Of a DNA stretch of 64,000 nucleotides, positions 37,582 to 44,958 are shown one piece after another (the first letter of the stretch is position 1; the number at the start of each line of letters is the position of its first letter). Under the pieces are notes generated by a model. That model did no database searches and was not told where the DNA came from. It was given only the letters and a program-made list of their open reading frames with translations. The DNA is taken from NCBI GenBank assembly GCA_016868355.1, contig VGHB01000001.1, positions 186,001 to 250,000 on the forward strand, read 5' to 3'. A program made the translations under genes and the position numbers. The DNA comes from Betaproteobacteria bacterium. GTDB taxonomy: Bacteria; Pseudomonadota; Gammaproteobacteria; Burkholderiales; Burkholderiaceae_C.

Positions 37582-38906
37582 AACGCTTGGTGGAGGTTTC
37601 CTGTCGGCGTTCGTTTCTGGAGCGCTTGGGTGCGGCGTGGCTGCTACTGGGGCTACCCGCTCAGGCCTGGGCCAGCGTGGTCAAGGCGGTTCGGGTTTGG
37701 CCTGCAGCGCTGTACACGCGCGTGACGATAGAGTCCGACACAGCCTTAACGGTCACCCACCAGCGGCTGAGCCAACCGGAGCGGCTGGTGATCGACATCG
37801 AAGGGCTTGAGCTGTCCAACCAGTTGCGTGACCTCGTGTCCAAGGTTCAGCCGGAGGATCCCTACATCGCCGCGGTACGGGTAGGCCAGTTTCAGCCCCG
37901 TGTGGTGCGTCTGGTTCTGGACCTCAAGCAAGCAGTGGCCCCTCAGTTGTTCAGCTTGGCACCTGTGGCCAACTATCAGCACCGTCTGGTCTTCGATCTG
38001 CACCCGACGGTGGAGCAGGATCCACTGTTGCAGTTTCTTCAAGAAAAGCTGCGCGCTGAAGGCCAGGCACAGCGCCAGGTGAACGACGCTCTGGGCGAAT
38101 TCATCGGTCAGATGGGGCCGCGCACGGCGGTGCCAACCACTACCGCACCGACCAACACCCCCGCTGAGCCGAGCGCACAAGACCTTCAGCGCCTGGAGCG
38201 GTTGATCGTGGTGGCTATCGACCCCGGCCATGGTGGTGAAGACCCAGGCGCTATCGGCCCGACAGGCCTCAAGGAGAAGGACGTGGTCTTGTCCATCGGG
38301 CTGCAGTTACGCGACCGCATCAACGCCACGCCCGGCATGCGCGCCTTCATGACGCGTGATGGCGACTACTTCGTTGCCTTGGGTGACCGGGTACGCCGCG
38401 CCCGACGGGTACAGGCTGACTTGTTTGTATCCATACACGCCGATGCCTTCTTCACGCCCCAGGCGCGGGGTGCTTCGGTGTATGCGCTGTCCACCCGTGG
38501 GGCCACCAGTGCGGCGGCTCGCTGGATGGCTAAGCGCGAAAACGCATCGGACGCTGTCGGCGGCATCCAGGCCCCGGTATCTGACGCGCAGGTGCTCAGA
38601 GCCATGCTGGACATGAGCACCACAGCGCAGATCAACGACAGCCTACAACTGGGCAGCGTGCTGCTCACGCAGCTCGACCGTGTTGGCCGACTTCACAAGC
38701 GACGCGTCGAGCAGGCGGGCTTTGCCGTGCTCAAGGCCCCCGATGTTCCCAGTGTGCTGGTGGAAACAGCGTTCATCTCGAATCCAGAAGAAGAACGGCG
38801 TTTGGCCGACACCCAGTACCAAGCCGGCTTGGTCGAGGCCCTGCATCAGGGTATCCGTCAATACTTTTCGCGCAATCCACCCGTTGCGCGGCGCCGCACC
38901 CTTTGA
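37578..38906 (+). CDS. amiC: N-acetylmuramoyl-L-alanine amidase AmiC
   Basis: A 442-residue periplasmic amidase that splits daughter-cell peptidoglycan. The N-terminus carries a twin-arginine-like signal (SCRRSFLERLGAAWLLLGLP, cleavage near AWAS). An AMIN domain follows (about residues 35-140, binding peptidoglycan at the septum), then a Ser/Thr/Pro linker and the amidase_3 domain with zinc ligands DPGHGGEDPGAIG, HADAF and the catalytic Glu in VLVETAFISNPEEE. ATG at 37578 overlaps tsaE and places the signal correctly. Confidence 0.95.
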   Translation: MKRLVEVSCRRSFLERLGAAWLLLGLPAQAWASVVKAVRVWPAALYTRVTIESDTALTVTHQRLSQPERLVIDIEGLELSNQLRDLVSKVQPEDPYIAAVRVGQFQPRVVRLVLDLKQAVAPQLFSLAPVANYQHRLVFDLHPTVEQDPLLQFLQEKLRAEGQAQRQVNDALGEFIGQMGPRTAVPTTTAPTNTPAEPSAQDLQRLERLIVVAIDPGHGGEDPGAIGPTGLKEKDVVLSIGLQLRDRINATPGMRAFMTRDGDYFVALGDRVRRARRVQADLFVSIHADAFFTPQARGASVYALSTRGATSAAARWMAKRENASDAVGGIQAPVSDAQVLRAMLDMSTTAQINDSLQLGSVLLTQLDRVGRLHKRRVEQAGFAVLKAPDVPSVLVETAFISNPEEERRLADTQYQAGLVEALHQGIRQYFSRNPPVARRRTL

Positions 38907-38921
38907 TTGCCCAGGAAAACG

Positions 38922-39884
38922 ATGTTACATCCCCAAGCGCAAGCCCTGCTGCAGTCGATGATCGACCACGCCGTTGCCCCCATGCACACCCTATCGGTGC
39001 TCGAGGCGCGCAAGGCATACCTGGACCGAGGGCCGCTGACCCAACCTGCGCCACCGGCCGAAGCGCACAGCGAAGACCTGCTTGCAGATTCCGCTTGGGC
39101 CCCGCCAGTGCGCTTGCGGGTGATCCACCCGAGCCCGCCGGCGCCAGGCCAGACGCGGCCAGCCCTCGTTTTCTTCCACGGTGGGGGCTGGGTGATCGGC
39201 GATCTGGACACCCACGACACGCTGTGCCGAGAGTTGGCGGTGCAAGCGGGGATTGTGGTGGTTTCGGTTGAATATCGGCTGGCCCCCGAACACCGCTTTC
39301 CAGCGGCCGTAGACGACTGCGTGGCTGCTACCCGTTGGGTTCGGTCTCACGCACAGGTCTTGAACATCGACGGCAACCGCCTGGCCGTCGGCGGCGACAG
39401 CGCGGGGGGTAATTTGGCCGCTGTGGTGGCGCTGGCCCTGCGCGACGAGCCGGGGCAGGGCACCTTTTCATCCTTGCGCTACCAGCTGCTGATCTACCCT
39501 GCCACGGACATGCGCCAGGTGGCATCGTCACACGCCCGCAACGGCCAAGGCTACCTGCTCACCCAGGAGATGTTGGCTTGGTACCGCAGCCACTATATGG
39601 GCGATAGCCACAGCCACCAGGATTGGCGAGCTTCACCACTGCTGCACCCCAAGCTTGCGGGGCTTCCGCCAGCGCTGGTGCTTACCGCGGGCTACGACCC
39701 CCTGCGAGACGAAGGCCTGCAGTACGCGCAGGCACTGGCCCAGGCTGGAGTGACATGTACCCACGTGTGTTTTGAGCGCCAAATCCACGGATTCATCCTG
39801 ATGGGCCGTGTACTGGAAGAGGCCCGCACTGCTGTGGCGCTGTGCGCGGTTGAACTCCGACGCGCCCTGCATCAAGGTGGCTGA
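38922..39884 (+). CDS. Alpha/beta-hydrolase, hormone-sensitive lipase (esterase) family
   Basis: A 320-residue esterase of family IV. The oxyanion motif HGGGW (FFHGGGWVIGDLDTHD), nucleophile GDSAGGN, catalytic Asp in YDPLRDEG and His in RQIHGFILMG are all visible. No signal peptide is seen. It hydrolyses short to medium acyl esters; the physiological substrate is unknown. ATG at 38922 has AGGAAAA upstream; a TTG at 38907 directly after the amiC stop is less likely. It converges on dedA. Confidence 0.88.
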   Translation: MLHPQAQALLQSMIDHAVAPMHTLSVLEARKAYLDRGPLTQPAPPAEAHSEDLLADSAWAPPVRLRVIHPSPPAPGQTRPALVFFHGGGWVIGDLDTHDTLCRELAVQAGIVVVSVEYRLAPEHRFPAAVDDCVAATRWVRSHAQVLNIDGNRLAVGGDSAGGNLAAVVALALRDEPGQGTFSSLRYQLLIYPATDMRQVASSHARNGQGYLLTQEMLAWYRSHYMGDSHSHQDWRASPLLHPKLAGLPPALVLTAGYDPLRDEGLQYAQALAQAGVTCTHVCFERQIHGFILMGRVLEEARTAVALCAVELRRALHQGG

Positions 39885-39905
39885 GCCATTGGCAGACGCA
39901 AGCGC

Positions 39906-40571
39906 TCAGACAGTTTCGGACACCGCGCGTCGCAGGGCGTCCCGCCGGGCTTTCCACGCACCCAATATGGCCAGCAGTCCGGGGATGATGATCAGAGCCC
40001 AGATGATTTTGCTGAGGTGGCGCTGAACCCACTCCAAGTTACCAAACCAGTAACCCGTCATACCCAAGCCAACCACCCACAGCACGGCCCCCACCACGTT
40101 GTAAAGGGTGAAGGCGCGGCGGTCCATAGCGGCAATGCCGGCCACAAATGGGGCAAAGGTTCGTACAAAAGGCATGAAGCGGGCGATGATGATGGTGATG
40201 CCGCCGTAGCGCTCGTAAAAGCCATGGGCCTGCTCGAAGGCTTGGCGGTTGAACCAACGGCTTTGCTCCCAGGACCAAACCTTTTGCCCCACGCGTGCCC
40301 CAATAGCGTAATTGGTTTGGTCACCCGCGATGGCGGCCACCAGCAACAAAGGCACAACGATCTGAATGTCCATCAGTCCTGCACCAGCCAGTGCTCCCGT
40401 GACAAACAACAAGGAGTCGCCCGGCAGGAATGGCATCACCACCAGCCCCGTTTCTACGAACACAATTACAAACAAGAGGGCATAAACCCAAAGGCCGTAG
40501 GCCGCCACGAAGGCCGCTAGATGCCGGTCCACGTTGAGGATGAAGTCGATTAGAAACAGAAGCCAGTCCAT
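39906..40571 (-). CDS. DedA-family membrane protein
   Basis: A 221-residue VTT/DedA protein with the signature FxxxRxxPFVR (ARFMPFVRTFAPFVAGIAAM) and GDQTNYAIGARVG, and about five membrane segments. DedA proteins maintain membrane potential and flip phospholipids such as undecaprenyl phosphate or phosphatidylethanolamine; the substrate of this paralogue is not readable. The start lies 33 bp from the mutL ATG, divergently oriented. Confidence 0.92.
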   Translation of the reverse strand: MDWLLFLIDFILNVDRHLAAFVAAYGLWVYALLFVIVFVETGLVVMPFLPGDSLLFVTGALAGAGLMDIQIVVPLLLVAAIAGDQTNYAIGARVGQKVWSWEQSRWFNRQAFEQAHGFYERYGGITIIIARFMPFVRTFAPFVAGIAAMDRRAFTLYNVVGAVLWVVGLGMTGYWFGNLEWVQRHLSKIIWALIIIPGLLAILGAWKARRDALRRAVSETV

Positions 40572-40592
40572 AGTGGGTCATTGTCCCATCCC

Positions 40593-40598
40593 TACAAT
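40593..40598 (+). promoter_or_regulatory. -10 promoter element for mutL (leaderless candidate)
   Basis: TACAAT in CCTACAATGC ends 6 nt before the A of the mutL ATG. With a usual 6-7 nt spacing, transcription would start at the initiation codon itself. No clear -35 and no Shine-Dalgarno sequence. Confidence 0.45.
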
Positions 40599-40604
40599 GC
40601 TCCC

Positions 40605-42479
40605 ATGCCCCTCGCCCCGCAAGATCCAGTGCCCTTGACGGCCAGGCCGATTACGCAACTGCCCGATGAGCTCATCAGCCAGATTGCCGCCGGCGAGGTG
40701 GTCGAACGGCCTGCCTCAGTGCTGCGTGAACTGCTCGACAACTCGCTGGACGCCGGAGCGCGCGACGTGGTCCTGCGCCTACACGCGGGGGGCATCCGGT
40801 CTATCGTAATCGAGGACGACGGAGTGGGCATTGCGCCGGCCGATCTTGCGCTGGCCCTCATGCGACACGCCACCAGCAAGATTCGAAGCCTGCAAGACCT
40901 GGAGCAGGTTCGCACCATGGGATTTCGCGGTGAGGCCCTGGCGGCCATCGCCTCGGTTTCCGAGCTCAAGCTCATCAGCCGCACCGCACAGGCGCCGCAC
41001 GCCTTGAGCCTGCAAGCCCGAACTGGTGAGGTTGCTCCAGCCACGCGGTCGGTGGGCACCACGGTAGAGGTACGCGAACTATTCTTCTCCACCCCGGCCC
41101 GGCGCAAGTTTCTCAAGAGCGAGGCCACCGAGTTGGCGCACTGCACCGAGGCAGTCCGACGGCATGCCTTGGCCCGACCTGATGTTTCCTTCGCGCTGTG
41201 GCACGAAGGTAAGCTGATGCAGCAGTGGCGCGTGCCCCCACTCATCGAGGAACCAGCCACCAGCGACGCAGCGCGCCAGCGCCGAATTCGCGAGGTCTTG
41301 GGAGATGATTTCCACGCAGCCAGTCTGCCCCTACAGGCTGAGGCCGGTCCTCTGCGCCTGCGCGGCCGGGTGGGTCTGCCGGACGCAGCCCGCGCACGCG
41401 CCGATCAGCAGCATGTGTTCGTCAACGGCCGTTATGTCCGGGACAAGCTGATCACACATGCGCTGCGGGCAGCCTATGAAGATGTGTTGCACGGGCAGCG
41501 CCATCCCGCCTGTGTGCTGTTTCTTGAAATCACCCCCGAGCTGGTCGATGTCAATGTCCATCCTGCGAAGACCGAGGTTCGCTTTCGGGACGGTCGTGCG
41601 GTGCATCAGGTGGTGCAGCACGCCATCGAAGCGGTTCTGTCAATGCCGCGCGCAGCGCTGGGATCAAGCCCGATCGGCCCTTCGGCTCAACCCTTACCGG
41701 CGCCACAACTCCCAGGTGAGTTCCATGAGCCGGGACAGCCCTCGGGCTCTCGGCTCCAGGGCCCATGGCTGGCCATGGCTTCGCAGCCATCCTTGGCCCT
41801 TCAGACGGCCCGTGCCCTGTATGAACCACTGATGGACCGAGGCCTTGCGCCCCACGATGCGCAGCGCAACCCCGACGGTCACGCCAACGATTGGCCCTTG
41901 GGGCGTGCTCTGGCCCAACTGCACGGGATCTATATCCTGGCTCAAAACCGCCACGGGTTGATCGTGGTTGATATGCACGCCGCCCATGAACGCATCGTTT
42001 ATGAACGGCTTAAGGCCGATGAGGCCCAGCGCGGTGGCACGCTGGCCGCTCAAACCCTGCTGATTCCTGCCAGCTTCTCCGCAACACCCTCGGAAATGGC
42101 CACCGCCCAAGACCATGGCCACACACTGGCTCAACTGGGGCTGGACCTCACGGTCCTGGGGCCTGCCACCTTGGCCGTGCGCAGCCGACCCACGGCTTTG
42201 CAGCAGGCTGACCCGGTAGCTTTGGCTCGCCGTGTACTCGCCGACCTCGCCCAGTGGGGCGCCAGCCATGCGATCAGCCGCACACGCGACGATCTTTTGG
42301 CCTCCATGGCCTGCCACGGTGCAGTGCGGGCTAACAGAAGTCTCACACTGCCCGAAATGAATGCCCTGCTGCGCGATATGGAGCACACCGAGCGATCGGA
42401 CCAATGCAACCATGGTCGACCCACCTGGCGGCAGGTCAGCCTTCGCGAACTCGACCAGCTTTTCTTGCGTGGACGCTGA
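40605..42479 (+). CDS. mutL: DNA mismatch repair protein MutL
   Basis: A 624-residue GHKL ATPase that couples MutS mismatch recognition to downstream nicking. N-terminal motifs: QIAAGEVVERPASVLRELLD (motif I), DDGVGIAP (motif II) and TMGFRGEALAAIASVSE (motif III). The linker (about residues 350-430) is Pro/Ser-rich. The C-terminal dimerisation domain includes QLHGIYILAQN and ends in HGRPTWRQVSL with no DQHAX2EX4E nuclease motif typical of nicking MutL. DMHAAHERI is present but the nuclease set looks incomplete, so an E. coli-like MutH-style or other partner is implied. ATG 40605 fits the family. Confidence 0.95.
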   Translation: MPLAPQDPVPLTARPITQLPDELISQIAAGEVVERPASVLRELLDNSLDAGARDVVLRLHAGGIRSIVIEDDGVGIAPADLALALMRHATSKIRSLQDLEQVRTMGFRGEALAAIASVSELKLISRTAQAPHALSLQARTGEVAPATRSVGTTVEVRELFFSTPARRKFLKSEATELAHCTEAVRRHALARPDVSFALWHEGKLMQQWRVPPLIEEPATSDAARQRRIREVLGDDFHAASLPLQAEAGPLRLRGRVGLPDAARARADQQHVFVNGRYVRDKLITHALRAAYEDVLHGQRHPACVLFLEITPELVDVNVHPAKTEVRFRDGRAVHQVVQHAIEAVLSMPRAALGSSPIGPSAQPLPAPQLPGEFHEPGQPSGSRLQGPWLAMASQPSLALQTARALYEPLMDRGLAPHDAQRNPDGHANDWPLGRALAQLHGIYILAQNRHGLIVVDMHAAHERIVYERLKADEAQRGGTLAAQTLLIPASFSATPSEMATAQDHGHTLAQLGLDLTVLGPATLAVRSRPTALQQADPVALARRVLADLAQWGASHAISRTRDDLLASMACHGAVRANRSLTLPEMNALLRDMEHTERSDQCNHGRPTWRQVSLRELDQLFLRGR

Positions 42480-42485
42480 TCCGTC

Positions 42486-43262
42486 ATGAGCTCACACCGG
42501 CCTCCCGACATGCTGCATCCCGATGGAGAGCGCCTGTCCAAGCGCATGACGGCCCTGGGCTTATCGTCGCGCCGTGAGGCCGATGAGTGGATCGCAGCTG
42601 GTTGGGTCAAGGTCGATGGGCAAATGGCCATCTTGGGCCAGCGCGTGAAACCGGACGCCCGCATCGAGGTGGCCCCGGCTGCGCGGCTGCAGCAGACCCA
42701 AAGGGTGACGGTGTTGCTGCACAAGCCTATGGGCATCGTCAGCGGGCAAGCCGAAGACGGTCATCCGCCCGCGCTGTCGCTTATTCAAGCCCAGAACCGG
42801 TGGCCCGAGGACCGTGGGCCGCTGCGCTTCCACCCTGGCCATTTGCGTAACCTAGCGCCGGCCGGCCGGCTGGACATCGACTCCACAGGCCTGCTGGTGC
42901 TCACTCAGGACGGCCGAGTAGCCAAACAGCTGATCGGCGAGGGTTCCCTGGTGGAAAAGGAGTATCTGGTTCGGGTGGCCCTGCGGGGTGGTGGCCGCCT
43001 GCCGTTACAGGAACTGGCCAAGCTCAACCATGGCCTAAGCCTGGACGGCGTTCGCCTCAAGCCGGCCAAGGTGAGCTGGCAGAACGAAGACCAATTGCGC
43101 TTCGTCTTGCGCGAGGGCCGAAAGCGGCAAATCCGGCGCATGTGCGAATTGGTCGGTCTGGAGGTGCTGGGGCTCAAGCGGGTGCGCATCGGCAGCGTGG
43201 TGTTGGGTAGGCTGCCGGTTGGTCAGTGGCGTTATTTAGATCCGCATGAGCGGTTTGCCTGA
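42486..43262 (+). CDS. rRNA pseudouridine synthase, RsuA/RluB/RluF family
   Basis: A 258-residue enzyme with an N-terminal S4 RNA-binding domain (LSKRMTALGLSSRREADEWI) and the catalytic motif APAGRLDIDSTGLLVLTQDG holding the conserved Asp. Its closest resemblance is to RluF, which modifies U2604 of 23S rRNA, but RluB or RsuA cannot be excluded. The C-terminus includes REGRKRQIRRMCE. It follows mutL by 6 nt and overlaps miaA by 17 bp, giving a compact mutL-pseudouridine synthase-miaA operon. Confidence 0.85.
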   Translation: MSSHRPPDMLHPDGERLSKRMTALGLSSRREADEWIAAGWVKVDGQMAILGQRVKPDARIEVAPAARLQQTQRVTVLLHKPMGIVSGQAEDGHPPALSLIQAQNRWPEDRGPLRFHPGHLRNLAPAGRLDIDSTGLLVLTQDGRVAKQLIGEGSLVEKEYLVRVALRGGGRLPLQELAKLNHGLSLDGVRLKPAKVSWQNEDQLRFVLREGRKRQIRRMCELVGLEVLGLKRVRIGSVVLGRLPVGQWRYLDPHERFA

Positions 43263-44292
43263 AACAACCGCGCACGCGTACAGCCGCTTGGAAACCAGCG
43301 GGGGTGCTGCGCCGCAGCTCGCCGTCACCGAGCAAGACCCGTTGAGCCGATGGGTGGGCCTGGTTGGCCCGACTGCGAGCGGCAAAAGTGGCATCGGGCT
43401 GATGGTGGCGCACAAAGTACCCGTTGAAATCATCAGCGTGGACTCGGCCTTGGTGTATCGCGGCATGGACATCGGAACCGCCAAGCCCACCGTCCGTCAA
43501 CGAGCCCAAATTGCTCACCACCTCATCGACCTAATGGAGCCCACCGAGCGCTATTCGGCCGCGCGCTTTGCGCAAGACGCCCGAGCCCTGATTCGGCAGG
43601 TCAATGCGCGCGGACGGCTGCCGCTGCTGGTCGGCGGCACGATGCTCTACATCAAGGCTTTGATGGAGGGGCTGGCATCCATGCCCAGCACAGACCCTGC
43701 CGTGCGAGACAGCCTAATCGCCGAGGGGCGCACACGGGGATGGCCGGCCCTTCATGCCGACCTCCACAGAGTCGATCCCGTCACCGCCGATCGGCTGCAA
43801 GCCAACGACGCACAACGGATTCAACGCGCCTTGGAGGTCTGGCGCCAAACCGGTCGTCCCTTATCGAGCTTTCATTCCGCTGCGGCCAGCACCCAAGCGG
43901 GCATGCGCCCTCGGTTGTTGATCAGCCTAGAACCCCGCGAGCGGTCCTGGCTGCATGAGCGCATCGTCCTGCGCCTGGACTATATGCTTGACGAGGGCTT
44001 TTTGGAGGAGGTACGCGCCCTGCGAAACCGCGGTGACCTGGGCCCGGATCTGCCCTCCATGCGCAGCGTGGGCTATCGCCAAGCCTGGCAAGCGCTGGAC
44101 GCAGGGCTAGCCGGTGAAGCCTTGCGCCAAACCGTGCGCGAGACCAGCGTGGCCGCCACGCGCCAATTAGCCAAGCGCCAATTGACCTGGCTGCGCAGCA
44201 TACCCGAGCGTCAGGTGCTGGACGCGCAAGACGCCGCAACGGCTGACGCAGTGTTGGCCTTGGTAGCGGCCCACGGAGACCCTGCATGCTGA
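43246..44292 (+). CDS. miaA: tRNA dimethylallyltransferase MiaA
   Basis: A 348-residue enzyme that adds the dimethylallyl group to A37 of UNN-decoding tRNAs. The P-loop is GLVGPTASGKSGIG, with IISVDSALVYRGMDIGTAKP, GGTMLYIKALMEGL and the RSVGYRQAWQAL block following. The first 30 residues are an extension that overlaps the preceding gene, so an internal start is possible. In E. coli mutL-miaA are also adjacent. It overlaps the ABC ATPase gene by 7 bp. Confidence 0.94.
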   Translation: MSGLPETTAHAYSRLETSGGAAPQLAVTEQDPLSRWVGLVGPTASGKSGIGLMVAHKVPVEIISVDSALVYRGMDIGTAKPTVRQRAQIAHHLIDLMEPTERYSAARFAQDARALIRQVNARGRLPLLVGGTMLYIKALMEGLASMPSTDPAVRDSLIAEGRTRGWPALHADLHRVDPVTADRLQANDAQRIQRALEVWRQTGRPLSSFHSAAASTQAGMRPRLLISLEPRERSWLHERIVLRLDYMLDEGFLEEVRALRNRGDLGPDLPSMRSVGYRQAWQALDAGLAGEALRQTVRETSVAATRQLAKRQLTWLRSIPERQVLDAQDAATADAVLALVAAHGDPAC

Positions 44293-44942
44293 AAGTGCAA
44301 GCTTTGGGTAAGCAGTATGGGCAAACCTGGGTGTTCCGCGGTGTTTCCTTTCAGGTGTCGCGTGGTGAGTTGGTGGCGGTCTTGGGGGAATCTGGCGTGG
44401 GGAAATCCACCCTGCTCAATGGCCTGGCGGGGCTCGATTCGGTACAGGAAGGCCAGGTGGAGCTTGACGATACCCAGGTTCTGGGTTTGAGCGAGCAGTC
44501 GCTGGCGCATTGGAGGCGGCGCCATGTCGGCTTTGTATTCCAGGCTTTTCATGTGTTGCCCCATCTGAGCGTGTCCCAGAACGTTGCCCTGCCCTTGCTG
44601 CTGTTGCAGATGCCCCGCGCCGAACGCGAAGCACGGGTATGTGACATGCTGCAAGCAGTAGGGCTGGAAGGCCTGCAAACACGCGAGCCCCGAACGCTGT
44701 CTGGTGGCCAACTGCAACGGGTGGCCATTGCGCGCGCATTGGTTCATCGGCCCACCTTGCTCCTGGCCGATGAGCCCACCGGTAACCTGGACCAACAGAG
44801 CGCTGAGCGCATCATTTCCTTGCTGCGTCAACAGGTCCATACGCTCAAGGCTGCCTGTGTGCTGGTCACGCACTCGAAGGCGGCTGCGCAGGCTGCCGAT
44901 CGCATCCTGCAGCTGCGCGCTGACGGTATTTGGCCCGGCTGA
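44286..44942 (+). CDS. ABC transporter ATPase, LolD/MacB type
   Basis: A 218-residue ATPase with Walker A GESGVGKST (about residues 35-43), signature LSGGQLQRVAIARAL and Walker B LLLADEPTGNLD. The class partners FtsX-like permeases that act on substrates at the outer face of the inner membrane. The permease (44959) and an AttH-like secreted protein (47549) follow in the same orientation with tiny gaps, giving an AttE-F/G-H type operon. Transport substrate is unknown; lipid or lipoprotein handling is possible. Confidence 0.9.
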   Translation: MLKVQALGKQYGQTWVFRGVSFQVSRGELVAVLGESGVGKSTLLNGLAGLDSVQEGQVELDDTQVLGLSEQSLAHWRRRHVGFVFQAFHVLPHLSVSQNVALPLLLLQMPRAEREARVCDMLQAVGLEGLQTREPRTLSGGQLQRVAIARALVHRPTLLLADEPTGNLDQQSAERIISLLRQQVHTLKAACVLVTHSKAAAQAADRILQLRADGIWPG

Positions 44943-44958
44943 TTCGAAGCTCAAGACC

